Positions 13,501-23,589 of a DNA stretch of 64,000 nucleotides are shown here, in pieces. Below the pieces are notes generated by a model. It saw only the letters and a program-made list of their open reading frames with translations. It did not search any database and was not told where the DNA came from. The position numbers and the translations under genes were made by a program. Source of the DNA: Odontesthes bonariensis (lineage: Eukaryota; Chordata; Actinopteri; Atheriniformes; Atherinopsidae); NCBI RefSeq assembly GCF_027942865.1, contig NC_134509.1, positions 10,127,754-10,191,753 of the forward strand, written 5' to 3'. Within the stretch, counting starts at the first letter, position 1. The number at the start of each line of letters is the position of its first letter.

Positions 13501-16500
13501 TTGCACACCGACGCGGCGGTAGTCGGGCGGTAGCGGCGCGGAGACTCCTCCGTCCCGCGCTGCTTTTGGAAAATAGAACTCGAGCGGAATTTGGACGGCA
13601 GCGGCCGGCGGTGTCCCGTTGAAATGAATGGGGAATGCCAGGGCCGTATTAAGTCAATGTGGTGCCCCTGGGCACTAAACCTCAAGTGCCCCTAGGCTAC
13701 ATTTTCAAACGTATTCATTCAAAATCAGTAACAATTAAAGCAGCTTCCATCTATATACAGTATGTAGGATTATTCAAATATCTCCATTTAAAACCAATCA
13801 ATTCAATTCACTATCAATCCAAACAGCATCCATATATTAAAATGTACAGATTCAAAATGTGTATCAATTCGAAGAGCATTTGTCTATACTGAACTATATT
13901 ATCAATTCAAAGAGCATCCACCTATGCAGCACTAACAACACTCCTATTATCCAGGGGGACGTCATTGCCACAGCCGTCCCAGAGCACCATAAGTTGTCTC
14001 CCCGGAATGCCAAACCACGCACACTTAAAAACTTAATCAGGGTGCTTGCTCTTTTTCTAAAACAAAATTCCAGACTTTTTTTCCCCAAGACCTTAACTTT
14101 ATGTTCTTGTAACTTGTGTGCCTACTTCATTGGTTGAGATTGTACCAACTGTGTTTATTAGAAATGTTCATTTTTATAGGCTAGTATTCAATGAACAAAT
14201 GCATTATTCACAGTAAATTATGCTTTTACTGATGAAAACGTTTCAAAACATGAAAATCACAAGTACATGAATTTCACATCAAACAAGTGTCACAAAAACT
14301 ATCTATCTATAAAAATGAATGGATGGATGAATGTATGTAGAATTCAGTCTCTTCACTCACATCTCATCCCATTAGGCTAATACAGTACGTGACCAGTTAG
14401 TAAAATTATAGTTTTATAGCCTACCTTCCTATTTCTCATTTCACAATGCCTTTAAGCATACTGTAATATTCTACCATACATTTATTTTCCATCCTTTATT
14501 AAGACTTTCACACAAAATCCAAGACTTTTCAAGGTCTGGAAAACAGTGCTTCAAAATTCCATACTTATTAAGACTTTCAAGACTTGCGCAAGCACCCTGT
14601 TAATCACGGCCACAATGCGTCGCAACACCTCTCTCCAATACTACATCCTCTTTTTGTTGTCTGAGAACAACATCAACCGTACCCGCATTCCGTGACCTCC
14701 TGAGAAGTGCGAGCAGAGCAGACACTCGCGGTGGCTTGCGCTCTTCTCATGGGCTTTGACTCTGTCCAGGTGTTTCCAGTCACTGTAAATGTCTGGCCGG
14801 GCAGCAAAATGCTGACATTTACACGCAAAAAAAATACAACATGCCGGTTGAAGCGGAATAGATTAGCCAATCTCTAGACACTGACTGTTTGTTCAGCAGC
14901 TGGCATTGGAAGAGATCATTTGTAAGAAACCTGGTTTTCTTACCGTCGTGCCGTGCTGATGCTGCATATTTAGCCGCCCGGTTGTGGTAGATGGTGGGAC
15001 CGTTAGCAATAGCCAGCTGGTTGTCAGCAGTTGTCGATGTTTTAATAAAGAAACGATCTAACACTGGAACATTTTTAATTGCCGCTAAACGGCTGGAGTC
15101 TTTCTCTTTTTTTATTTTTCTCTTCGCACAACCACTTAATTGATGTCTATCCATTTATTTTTTATTTTTACCGCGTTTTTAAAAAAAACATGATGCATTT
15201 CACCATAGGTGGACTGGCTCAACTGACAGGTTGAGGGAGGGGGGTTAATGTTCACATTAGGCCACTATTGCTCAGAATTATGATATATCGTTGCTGTTCT
15301 TATCACATTAGTTTTAATAATGAATTTTATATGAATATTTATGTCAAGTGTAACCATTTTAAGTGTACAAACATTCATGAAAAAACTATTTTTAAAGTTT
15401 GTCGTGTGGTGCCCCCCGACTGGCTGTGAATGGTTGGTGCCCCTGGGCACTGTGCCGCGGGCCCATATAGTTAATCCGGCCTTGGGAATGCAGACAGGGC
15501 TGGAGCAGAACTACCGCGGACTGTCCGGTGTGAAAAGCCAAGTTGAACACACCGCCTGATAACCGGCGTAAGACTGCCGTCGTTTCGCTGCCGCCACGCC
15601 ACGCTCTGGTCTGAAATCGGCCTTAGAGAGAGTGTGAGAAAAGAACCTCGGACTAGTGGCGCCCGCGAACGTTCGAAAGTGTCACGTGTGCGGTGTAGAG
15701 CTCTAGTAACGCACCTAGATAACATTATGTTTTGAAATGCAAAGTATTTAGCGCAGTAACAGTGTAATACAGTGTAACCGTGGGAGTATTAGGGAAATGA
15801 AAGCTCTCCCGGTGTAACGTGTGCGGTAAGGTAACCCACCGAGATAACACCGTGTTTTGAAATTCAGAAGGTTATCTCACCGTCAAAATATTTTAGCGCG
15901 GTTACCGTGTACACCGGTAACCGTGACAGCCCTAGTTGTCATACTGCAGTAATTCGCACCGGGCTCTCTTTTTTTTGACATAAGGCCAACGCCACTCAAA
16001 TAAGAATGAGAAGTCGTCAGAATGCAGCGCAAGAATAAATAATTACCTCCAGATCATGTCGAAACGATCTCGTGCCATCACTCGGGCGACATTTGTCTGA
16101 TACAGCCACTTGCTCTGCCTCCAGTAATCCCGGCGAGTTGGTAGTTTGATTATTCCAAAAGTTAGGCAGAGACCGATGAAAGATTTCATCTCCTGCTTTG
16201 AAACGGGGCTCCACTTCGAGTTGGATGGTGTGTGGCCGTGCCAACTCCACATCACTTCCATGGCTGTCACAGTATGTCTCGTTAACCGCAGCCATTGTAG
16301 CCGAGCTGTCAAATTAGCTACAAACGCACTATTGCAGAACAGGCTAATCGAAAACACCCACCTTGAACCAATTATTGTGCATTACATGCTGCATGCGTCT
16401 TGAAAATAATGATAATGAACAATGTTGCGCTACGCAACATCCGGCGTCAATGGGTTAAGAGAACAGAGGGAAAAGAATCCCAATTATGTGTCTTATTATG

Positions 16501-18245
16501 ATGACACCATCTCGCCTTCCTGGAAATGTTAAGCCCTGGAGTTGCTTCAGCTAATTTATTTCAGAACTTTTTCTAGGATAGTACTGAAAACCGTCAAAGC
16601 AGAGCCATTTTATTTGAAACCTGATTGTTTCCGATCATGTCGAGGCTGCTTTGTGCTTAGCAAAGTGTTTGTAAACATCAGTTTATGCTTGGGCAGGATT
16701 TCAGAAATTTTGGCATGTTTTGTTGAATGGAAACTTTTTTCGCACCGGTGTTGAAAGTCCAGTTTGAGTGGAGTAGAGTTCAGCGGACTTTCAAAACTAA
16801 TCTTAAAACCGCACAGTCAGTAACTGCTCCTTTATCAAGTCATCCTACTACAGAAACGATACTGGCTGGTACTAACTTGAAATATTTGTCCTCACATATG
16901 TTCAACAAGAAGAAGCTCTAACCTTAAAGTCATCATGCTAGCTGGATTCTGTGGGGGAAATCTTTTGTGCGGCTACCGGTTTATATTGTAATGTAATATG
17001 CCTCTTTCCCTCTTGCTCCCCTCTATTCGGTACATGATACGCACAGATACCTGGAATATAAGGAACGTTGTCAGCTATTCTCAAAGCACTGTGAAGAAAA
17101 TACAGCGATTTCCACAGGTTAATCTCCCTCACATTTCCAGCCAGGAGAGCGTCTGTCCGTTTCTCTTGACAACGACAGCAGAAAAAGTCAAATTGACCGC
17201 ACTCTCTCCTCACGTGAAAAGGGGCTGATGTGATAAACATGGCGGAAATAGCAGGATCCCTTTTACACATGACGTCCTCTTTGCAGTACTAAGAAACAAG
17301 TGGCACAGGTGGAACACAGGGCGGGAGGTAAACATATGCCCATTATCCCTCTGAAACTAATGCAGTTCTACTCAAACACTTCACCGAGTATGCAAGCAGC
17401 CTTTAGCAGCATGCATGTGCTGAAACTTAAATTATAAAATTATAAAGTAGAAAGAGGGGACCAAATGGAAGAATATGATAGAAAGTACCATTTTGCCATT
17501 TACCATTTTGTGTATATTTACCTAAAGGATTAATAGAGCAGCTTGTATTTAGACTTTTTGACTAAATATTTTTTGATGAGATTAAAGTGGACCGTATCCT
17601 TAAGGTGCATTTTTCTGGAAATTGGCTCCATTTCAATAAGACTAAACTGAAGATAAATTATGATAATGCTGGTTATATACATAGAGTCTGAAGGTGCATT
17701 AGAAAACTCTGTGAAGTCATGCGAGAGTTTGTTTCTCTCTTCTGAGCCACAGCACAACAGCTGTCAGAGGGTTGGTGGTTCACCCCCAATACGTTCATTG
17801 GTTTTTGGAGAGTGTGTATGACTAAGAGAAAAGCCCTTCAAAGACTTCAAACAGAACTGCTGTATGAATGGGTGAATGTGGACTGTGGTGTAGGGTGCTC
17901 TGAAAGGTAAACAAGGCTTGAAAAAGTTAAATTACTTTTTGGTATTTATTACTTTAATTATCCTTTGTTGAAGGTAATGTGTGGTTACAGAGGGCCCACG
18001 AGGAAAACAGCCGGAGACACTGATGTACTTACACGATTGTTTTCTGCTGCCCACAGGATGAGCTCCTTTGGTCTGTCTTTGAGCGCGTCCTCCTTTTCCA
18101 GGTACCACTCCTCACTGTGGTTCCTCTCCTCCACTTCGTCCTCCTCATCCTTGCTTCCGGTCCACTGACTGCCGAGCCCTCGGGGGATCAGGTGTCCGTG
18201 TGTGTCAAGGAGTTCAAGCTGGTTGAAATCTTCTGGAAACTCCAT
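5432..18245 (-). CDS. ankrd49: Ankyrin repeat domain-containing protein 49, two coding exons
   Basis: Two minus-strand exons join in phase 0 to encode about 228 residues; I recall human ANKRD49 as about 239. The N-terminus MEFPEDFNQLELLDTHGHLI and the acidic stretch after it match my memory of vertebrate ANKRD49. Exon two carries ankyrin helices with three TPLH motifs at about residues 95-98, 128-131 and 161-164, and a fourth, weaker repeat (SGETAADVARR) before the C-terminus. The family is a small nuclear/cytoplasmic ankyrin protein, historically a fetal globin-inducing factor; this fish copy gives no direct functional evidence. The ATG at 18245-18243 is chosen because it matches the conserved N-terminus and follows a spliced 5' UTR acceptor. 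The 12.1 kb intron is filled with transposons. The gene is divergent from gpr83. No frameshift or stop is visible. Confidence 0.93.
5909..7370. other. ankrd49 intron, proximal part
   Basis: AT-rich intronic sequence with a GAAAAGAAAA-type purine run near 6420. No exon or transposon border is recognised. Confidence 0.4.
7371..7745 (-). repeat. Teleost tRNA-promoted SINE-like repeat with (CA)n
   Basis: On the minus strand the 5' end carries GTTGCCTCACA..., the B-box-like GGTCCGAATCCCAGC, then CTCCACAC/TTTGCATGTTCTCCCCG and CAAAAACATGCATGTTAGG, a very common fish dispersed repeat. A (CA)n microsatellite occupies 7513-7565. It lies in the ankrd49 intron. Confidence 0.7.
7746..9915. other. ankrd49 intron, unassigned
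   Basis: About 2.2 kb without recognisable coding, RNA or transposon features. Small open frames show no domain text. Confidence 0.4.
9925..10517. mobile_element. 593-bp element with 9-bp TSD and helicase-like remnant
   Basis: The ends begin TAGCCTGGCGA and, on the complement, TAGCCTGGGCGA. A perfect 9-bp direct repeat CAAACTCTC flanks it (9916-9924, 10518-10526). At about 10120 there is an ATGGCGACGGAAGAACGC start-like segment, followed in another frame by a DEAD/RecQ motif I remnant. The superfamily is not certain; a 9-bp duplication suggests Mutator-like or Merlin-like elements. Confidence 0.75.
10185..10293 (+). pseudogene. RecQ/DEAD-like helicase motif I remnant
   Basis: One plus frame reads REQEECLVNFVSGKDVVA followed by HLPTGFGKSLMYQMVP, a clear Q-motif-like lead-in and Walker A (TGFGKS) of superfamily 2 RecQ-like helicases. 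The frame is lost immediately after the motif, so it is a truncated coding relic inside a short transposon, not a gene. Confidence 0.65.
10698..11355. mobile_element. 658-bp DNA element with ~62-bp inverted ends
   Basis: Both ends start CAGTGGGGTT; about 62 bp are inverted with four mismatches (shared internal words GGCTAAATTACAATAAGA). No obvious target duplication is seen. The interior is CG-rich, with opposed short open frames on both strands that look non-coding. Probably a MITE. Confidence 0.75.
11419..11475. repeat. Two overlapping, mutually exclusive hairpins
   Basis: One hairpin pairs 11419-11435 (AGAATGCTGTGATCGAT) with 11442-11458. The other pairs 11434-11452 (ATCGTAGTATCGATCACAG) with 11457-11475. 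The central arm is shared, so only one can form at a time. Confidence 0.8.
11848..12573. mobile_element. piggyBac-like MITE sharing a TTAA with its neighbour
   Basis: Inverted ends CACATTGACTCCC and CACATTGAGTACC, flanked by TTAA at 11844-11847 and 12574-12577. The right TTAA is also the left target duplication of the larger piggyBac element, so the two are immediate neighbours. No coding content is visible. Confidence 0.75.
13192..13408 (-). pseudogene. BED zinc-finger exon of a hAT transposase
   Basis: The minus frame reads KSEVWSYFGYFKNSEGQL, then CRTC, then ITHLRDHHP: the aromatic W..F core, Cys pair and His pair of a BED zinc finger used by hAT transposases for DNA binding. The upstream part of the frame is cut at the TTA target of a Harbinger MITE (13409-13411) and its continuation lies on the far side, after 15623. 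No downstream catalytic exon is seen. Confidence 0.75.
14038..14599. mobile_element. hAT-type MITE (innermost layer of the nest)
   Basis: 12-bp identical inverted ends CAGGGTGCTTGC, flanked by TTAAT on both sides (14033-14037, 14600-14604). 562 bp, AT-rich, non-coding. The flanking repeat is 5 bp rather than the 8 bp usual for hAT, so the superfamily is tentative. Confidence 0.7.
14819..15154 (-). pseudogene. N-terminal fragment of a hAT transposase (ZMYM1/TTF-like)
   Basis: The minus frame begins MDRHQLSGCAKRKIKKEK and continues to LDRFFIKTS. This resembles the conserved start of the TTF-zinc-finger hAT transposases often annotated as zinc finger MYM-type protein 1-like (M..K.LSG..KRK.KKE...LDKFF). 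Only the first exon is recognisable; no catalytic or dimerisation region is present in the surrounding element. Confidence 0.5.
16017..16370 (-). pseudogene. piggyBac transposase fragment
   Basis: One minus frame reads SKWSPVSKQEMKSFIGLC, then LTFGIIKLPTRRDYW and VARVMARDRFDMIWR. This matches the N-terminal part of the piggyBac transposase domain (DDE_Tnp_1_7: PVTxxELKAFxG, GIxKLPxxxDYW, MSRDRF). The catalytic aspartates are not present in this piece. It abuts the right terminal repeat of the enclosing element, so the enclosing element is likely its origin. Confidence 0.75.
16459..18026. other. ankrd49 intron, distal part
   Basis: Non-coding sequence between the piggyBac element and coding exon 1. 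No borders or conserved motifs are seen, apart from the donor at its right end. Confidence 0.4.
18033..18245 (-). CDS. ankrd49: ankrd49 coding exon 1 (start codon exon)
   Basis: Encodes residues 1-71, from MEFPEDF to WAAENNR. The donor reads CGT|GTAAGT on the minus strand (intron begins at 18032), giving phase 0. The exon extends 5' as untranslated sequence to 18273, where a pyrimidine tract ending TTTCAG (18274 onward) marks an upstream acceptor, so a further noncoding 5' exon is expected at higher coordinates. Confidence 0.92.
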
Positions 18246-18889
18246 CCCTGTCTGCTTCTGTCTGTCCGTGTCACTGAAAGACAGCAAAGAATAAGCGAGA
18301 CAAAGTGAGCTGAGCAACTGAGGAAAAAAAGAATAAATAAATAAAACATGTGTTGGACTAATTATTTGAGGGGGCACTGGACTGGGTTTGATGCAACACC
18401 CTATGATGAACGATGAAGCTAATTAGTATTCTCCATCTCGTGTCTATATCCACATCAACGCATTTTAAATATGCATAGTGTCCCTGAAAAGCTGAACTAC
18501 CGTGGGTCTTATTTTACCGAGCTGTCATTTAAAATCTAGGCTTAAAACTAAGAACCCCTGGTGTTATAGTTTTATGCAGAACGCTTCCCAATTATGAATA
18601 TGGAATGAATCAAAATGTCCACAAACTCATTTACTCCCATTTCTCCAGCTCCTTATATCCAGCAACTACTCAGGCTTGATGGAAAATAGTTCATACCTGA
18701 TTAAATTAACTGTATAATTATCAGCGCTGAAACATTTTGGGCTTGCTTGATGATAAGACAAGGGAGTTATTTTTCTGTGCTGGTTTGGACTAAGTTTAAT
18801 GCCCAGGAGGATTTCACTGCCTGCACGTCTGTTGTGGCTGTATGATTCTTTATGATGCCTCTTGATAAGTTATTATTCCATAACCAATC

Positions 18890-19190
18890 AACAGGTCGGG
18901 TTGCCCAGTTGTGTGGTGGTTAGCACCGTCGCCTCACAGCAAGAGGGTTCCTGGTTTGAATCCCAGCTGCGGCCTTTCTGTATAGGGTTTGATGCGTGGG
19001 TTCTCTCCGGTTTCCTCCCACAGTCCAAAAACATGCATGTTAGGTTTATTGACGACTCCAAATTGTCCCGAGGAGTGAGTGTGAGCGTGCATAGTTGTTT
19101 GTCTCTGTATGGCCCTGTGATGTACTGCAGCCTGTCCAAGGCTGTACCCTTCCTCTCGACGGATGGATAACAAGTGTATGAATTGTTTTT
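18890..19190 (+). repeat. Teleost tRNA-promoted SINE-like repeat
   Basis: Same family as the 7.4 kb copy, in plus orientation: TGGTTAGCACCGTCGCCTCA (A-box region), GGTTTGAATCCCAGC (B-box-like), then CCAAAAACATGCATGTTAGG. It ends near TGGATGGATAACAAG. Confidence 0.7.
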
Positions 19191-19212
19191 TTTTTTTTTA
19201 GATTTAATCGTA

Positions 19213-19740
19213 GAAGAAGAAGGAAATCGAAGAAGGAGCTGAGCCAGAAGGCGAAGCTCTCGATTTACCGGTCAATCTATGTTCCTACCCTCACCTATGG
19301 TCACGAGCTGTGGGTAGTGACCGAAAGAACGAGATCGCGAATACAAGCGGCCGAAATGAGTTTCCTCCGCAGGGTGTCTGGGCTCTCCCTTAGAGATAGG
19401 GTGAGAAGCTCGGTCATCCGGGAGGGGCTCGGAGAAGAACCGCTGCTCCTCCGCATCGAGAGGAGTCAGATGAGGTGGCTCGGGCATCTGGTGAGAATGC
19501 CTCCTGGACGCCTCCCCGGTGAGGTGTTCCGGGCCCGTCCCACTGGGAGGAGGCCCCGGGGAAGACCCAGGACACGTTGGAGAGACTATGTCTCTCGGCT
19601 GGCCTGGGAACGCCTCGGGGTCCCCCCAGAAGAGCTGGAGGAAGTGGCTGGGGACAGGGACGTCTGGGTTTCTCTGCTCAGGCTGCTGCCCCCGCGACCC
19701 GATCCCCGGACCAGCGGAAGATAATGGATGGATGGATGGA
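19213..19740 (+). mobile_element. 5'-truncated Rex3/RTE-type LINE
   Basis: A frame from about 19230 to 19724 reads KELSQKAKLSIYRSIYVPTL, then SFLRRVSGLSLRDRVRSS, then WLGHLVRMP, RPRGRPRTRW and LLPPRPDP, the conserved C-terminus of fish RTE-clade reverse transcriptase proteins. It ends in (TGGA)n, as in Rex3. A 13-bp target duplication AGATTTAATCGTA flanks it (19200-19212, 19741-19753). No stop codon interrupts this frame, so the copy is fairly recent. Confidence 0.85.
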
Positions 19741-19753
19741 AGATTTAATCGTA

Positions 19754-20398
19754 TAGTTTTTTGTGTAAACACAATCCTTCTTGAGCCATTTCCCCCCCCC
19801 CTTTATGATTGATGCTCCAGCTTCTCCAATGTGAAGCTATCGGCTTTTCTCTCTTTGATATCAGTCTAAAAGTAATGTTTGGGTTTAACTCATGGCCATT
19901 TGAACAAAATAAGCAGTTTGACTGTCAGCCTGGTAAACTGTGTTCATGTTAAAAGATTGTTAACCAAATCATAACTAAGTGGAACATAATGACTGATTAA
20001 CAAAAACTGATTATCATTTCAGATACTGTCCTTTGATATAAAAACGATTACACATACATACATACATACATGTGTTTGTGTTTTTATATATATATATATA
20101 TATACACATGACAATTATCTGACCATTGTTACTCAGAAAGAAAATACAAATAAATGGAGACAATATAAGCATAACAGTGTTATGTGTAAAAACAAAGCAT
20201 TGAATCGTAACACACGAGAAGTGGAACAAATATTATGTTAACTTCATGTCAGTTTAGTGTCATTTAAACAAATGATCAATTTCTTGCAAAAATAGTGGCA
20301 TGCCCAGTGTTTTTTTTTCTTTTTCAAAACACTTCTCAATTCAATGCAATCTAAAATAGGTTAAATCAAAACTGGAGTAGCATTAATGCTAGCGGTCT
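19754..20398. other. Intron/5' region of ankrd49
   Basis: AT-rich, with (CATA)n and (TA)n at 20052-20104. No coding feature is seen. Confidence 0.4.
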
Positions 20399-20840
20399 AC
20401 TCACGCTACATCCAGCCACGGAGAGCTGCAAACGCGTCAAAGCAAAACATACATCAACGTTTTACATGTAACTTATCATACATACCGTTAAGCCTAAGGG
20501 TGTTGACGAAAGATTAATTTATTAAACACTGTCGACACCAGAAATACCCGTTGCTATGACAAAACGCAACGCGCTTTTAAACGGCTGTTTAAAATCTACG
20601 GTGATGTTGACTATTTTATCATCTCACAGTTGCGCATTTAGCTGACAACACAGTTGCTCTTTCAATTATCATTACCTTAAATTAAGTGTTAAAATAATAT
20701 AAACTAATACAACTTCAGAGTCACAAAAAAGAACTGGCGTGAAGACATATGGGATATGTAGTATTGTTGACGGCATGAAAGCGAGAGGTTAGAGGAGATT
20801 TGCAGTTAGAGAAACACCATTACCCATAAGCACTCGGAGC
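20399..20840 (-). promoter_or_regulatory. Candidate ankrd49 promoter and noncoding first exon
   Basis: The translated ankrd49 exon has an upstream splice acceptor, so a noncoding exon is needed. A plausible donor (GTGAGT, complement of 20399-20404) lies about 2.1 kb upstream. At 20750-20762 the complement reads ACTACATATCCCA, close to the ZNF143/SBF-type promoter motif ACTACAATTCCCA, and CG dinucleotides are locally commoner than in the flanks. All of this is inference: there is no transcript evidence and no visible TATA box. Confidence 0.28.
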
Positions 20841-21689
20841 TGTAAACTTCTTCACTGATTTTATTTTTGGTAATGCAGACGTCCCTTTCACCGACTTCTG
20901 CCACTTACAGGGGTCCGGTCAAATAGTTTAAAACAATAAGAAAAAATGATTACCTTCTATCGTCTTTGCCTATGCTCGATAGAAAAAACGTCAAGGGGTC
21001 AAGGAAAGATATTTCTAAATGGTGAATTTGAAGGATTTTAGCCGAAATGTTAAGGATTTGGCAAAAGAGGTAATTTTCTTCTTCTTGTTTTTTGAAATGA
21101 CTCCAACTTTACCAATGCTTGACAGAAAAGTCTATTTGGATGACGTAGGCCCTTGTACCCAGATATTGGACTTAATAAAGCCTCTCAATTTATGAACTTA
21201 CCAGTCAGACATGTGTAAGCCTAAAATAGAATCTCTTTAATAAACCAAGAATGGATCTACATTGGGGCACGACTTTTTCAGGTTGCTAAGGTCTAGGTAT
21301 ATGTGGAATCAACACTGGAGCTAATATGTTGACATCAATATTGATGTCGATATCGACCTACTAAATTCCAATGAGTAATTCCTTTTCAGTTTCCATACAG
21401 TTATATTTATTTGGTGAAAATATATGATCAATAGGAATTTATCCAGCAGTTTAAGTTATATTTATTGCATATTAAGTGTATTAAGTTAATATTTTACTGA
21501 TGTTGTTTTAACCCCAATGACATATTGCAATATGGTGTTGCGATCTATTGTATTAAATTGTGGCACTGACATCGTGTCGAACAAGTTATGACAGTGGGCT
21601 GTCTGTGCCCGTAAGAAGATACCCTATGTGTCACGCCATGGGACTCATGTTTTAAGTTTTATGTTTTAGGTGTTCAGTTCATGTCCAGG
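20841..21689. other. Intergenic spacer between ankrd49 promoter candidate and Harbinger relic
   Basis: This is where an mre11 start would be expected from human gene order. No such coding text or splice-bounded frame is seen on either strand. Confidence 0.4.
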
Positions 21690-22378
21690 GGGGTGTTCCT
21701 AGAAGGTAGCTAAAGTAAGCCAGGCTATAGCCGGAAAGCGTCGCTTGAACTAGCGCCATCTTATGGAAGCAAATCGCAATCAAAATTCAAATTCAAATGC
21801 ATTATCAGAAATGCTTTTTCATTTTAAGAATGTGGCTGCATTATTTGACTCATAAATAAAATTACTAATCAATCATCCTATTGCATTTCAATTTTCTTCT
21901 TCAAGACTGCACATTCTATGCCAAAATCAAAAAGAAAACAAAGCGGACATTGCTTTTTCGTTTTCGTGGTCTGCATGCAAAATACTGCCCACAATTCGAT
22001 AATGAAAAAGCAATCTGAGCGGCGCAGGAGAGTGACGTCACGCCTGCTGACCGTGCTACCCATCATGTAGGCTACGGTAGGGGGCGGTGTGCACATTTGC
22101 TGTACAGTTTAGCTGCCCAGGTGGAGTCAAACAATATATCCGATTCTGATGCCCGTGACCGGGTTGAACGGGTCACAGAGAGCTTGGCTGCATACTCTGC
22201 CGTCACAGATTCAGAGGTTAGTGCAGCAAGGGCTAGCGCGTCGCGGCTACGACCGGCCATGACTTTCTGGCCGCGGCCATTACTGAGGGAGCAGCCATTA
22301 ATGAGGCTGAGACAGACGTTGCGAACAGGAGTCGGGGGAATACCTTTCACAGGTAGGATTCAACATTATTATTGGTTG

Positions 22379-23139
22379 TATAGACTGGTCAGTAGGCTAT
22401 ATTTATAAGACACCGATGCCCGTTGTCAGCTGCCGCTGTTTTGGCAGCTCGAGCCTTGTCGTAATTTTGTACTTTGGAACGGATGGAATGAGAATCCAGC
22501 TTTGTACATATGTATGTGTATATATATATATATTTCTAGTGAAAGGTAGAGGATGTTTGTTTTGTATGTGTATTTATTTGACGATTGCCTATGGTGCCCT
22601 ACGAATGAATGAGTACGTATGTATACACACTGCTTGAAGATCATTCAAGCTGTTGACCTAACGAATTTTCCAATCATGTACTACAAGCTTTGTATCATTG
22701 AAGAGGAATAAAGACACTATACAGCTGTTATGATTTTTATGTAACATCTTTATCAAATCTGTAATAAAGTATTTCACAAGGCCAAAACAATGTAAGAAAA
22801 TATCTTTGATTTTTGCTTTTTTTGGCTTCACAGCATAACTTTGTTATGACCATAGCATCAAGGTTCAAGGTGCAATGTTTTTTAAATTGCCAATTGTGCA
22901 TGAACCGCAGTCAAGACACATGCATTCCTTGTTCAGGGATCTCTCTGAGTTAGTCTAGAAAAATAGAAATACTATAATAGAATATAAAAAACACTGTACA
23001 AGAAGGTAGTTGTATATACACAAGTTTTAATATTTTGAATGGTATCAACCTAAAGCAAAACAAAATGAGCTAAAAGCCCTGAAAGAGGAGTGTTTTGCAG
23101 AGCTTCTGTCTCATGCTCCATTTTATGCAGGTCAAGAGA
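22379..23139. other. Interior of the P-like element, left part
   Basis: No coding text. A (TA)n tract lies at 22517-22532. Presumably decayed transposon sequence. Confidence 0.4.
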
Positions 23140-23589
23140 GGTCAGTTTGCCAATGTGGTGGAGCCTTATTTTCAGAAACACAGACACAAACAATGACAAC
23201 AAGTTGGAATAATGGTTGTTGATGCCAAACTTTGTCTCCTCAATGTGTTCCCCAAGCTGAAAAACATCCTCCGTTCTCCTCCCGGATGATGTACGTGACT
23301 GTCGTCGTCTTTACAGCTTTGCTGAAGCTTGGCGAATCACCCACTCTGCAGCTCTCAGCACCTTCACTGTGCCACATGATGGAATCACCAGTACACCGTT
23401 GTTTTTCAGGGCTAGAAAGTGGTAGCTATCATGAAATGATGAAGGTACAGCATCTCTGACCAAGCTTGCATGGCACACACCACAGGACAGCTTTTGCAGA
23501 ATCTGGAGGACTACAACCCCTGCGATGTAGTACAAAGCATTGTCCACAACATCCACCAGTATAAATATTGAGAAGTAGCTATTTAACAT
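23140..23589 (-). pseudogene. P-element/THAP9-like transposase C-terminal fragment
   Basis: The minus frame reads VDVVDNALYYIAGVVVLQIL, QKLSCGVCHASLV, then LALKNNGVLVIPSCGTVKVL and RAAEWVIRQ before a stop. After the stop, frames give FLKIRLHHIGKL. This is the pattern I associate with the C-terminal part of P-element-type (THAP9-like) transposases: YIAG, a Cys-x2-Cys, LKNxGGL, P.., and RLH..GK. The THAP finger and the catalytic centre are missing. The assignment comes from memory of the family. Confidence 0.55.

Larger units (their letters stand above)
13639..15484. mobile_element. hAT element, ZMYM1-type (fourth layer of the nest)
   Basis: The ends read CAGGGCCGTATTAA and, on the complement, CAAGGCCGGATTAA, flanked by GGAATGC (13632-13638, 15485-15491). 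A block with GGTGCCCCTGGGCA occurs near each end. It carries a minus-strand transposase N-terminus. One base of the usual 8-bp duplication does not match. Confidence 0.75.
13412..15622. mobile_element. Harbinger-type MITE (third layer of the nest)
   Basis: Inverted ends GGCCTATTTCAGACCAG and, on the complement of the right end, GGCCGATTTCAGACCAG, flanked by TTA duplications (13409-13411, 15623-15625). The element's own sequence is GC-rich and only about 365 bp once the inner insertion is removed. It landed in the BED-finger exon of the enclosing hAT. Confidence 0.85.
12960..15936. mobile_element. BED-finger hAT element (second layer of the nest)
   Basis: The left end reads TAGTTGTCACGGTG and the complement of the right end TAGGGCTGTCACGGTTACC, similar hAT-style termini. 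TAGTTGTCA also appears as a direct repeat at both borders, so the exact ends are uncertain by a few bases. Inside is a minus-strand BED zinc-finger exon typical of ZBED-like hAT transposases. The catalytic region is missing. Confidence 0.55.
12578..16454. mobile_element. piggyBac element hosting a transposon nest
   Basis: Flanked by TTAA (12574-12577, 16455-16458) with 12-bp inverted ends CCCATTGGCGCC / CCCATTGACGCC. Next to the right end lies a minus-strand piggyBac transposase fragment. The interior is mostly other transposons inserted in sequence. The element lies in the ankrd49 intron. Confidence 0.85.

Noticed and set aside
22072..22408. Identical 92-codon ORFs at 22.1 and 24.8 kb as a duplicated gene
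   Set aside because: They lie in the inverted arms of one transposon and open frames exist on both strands; no family features.
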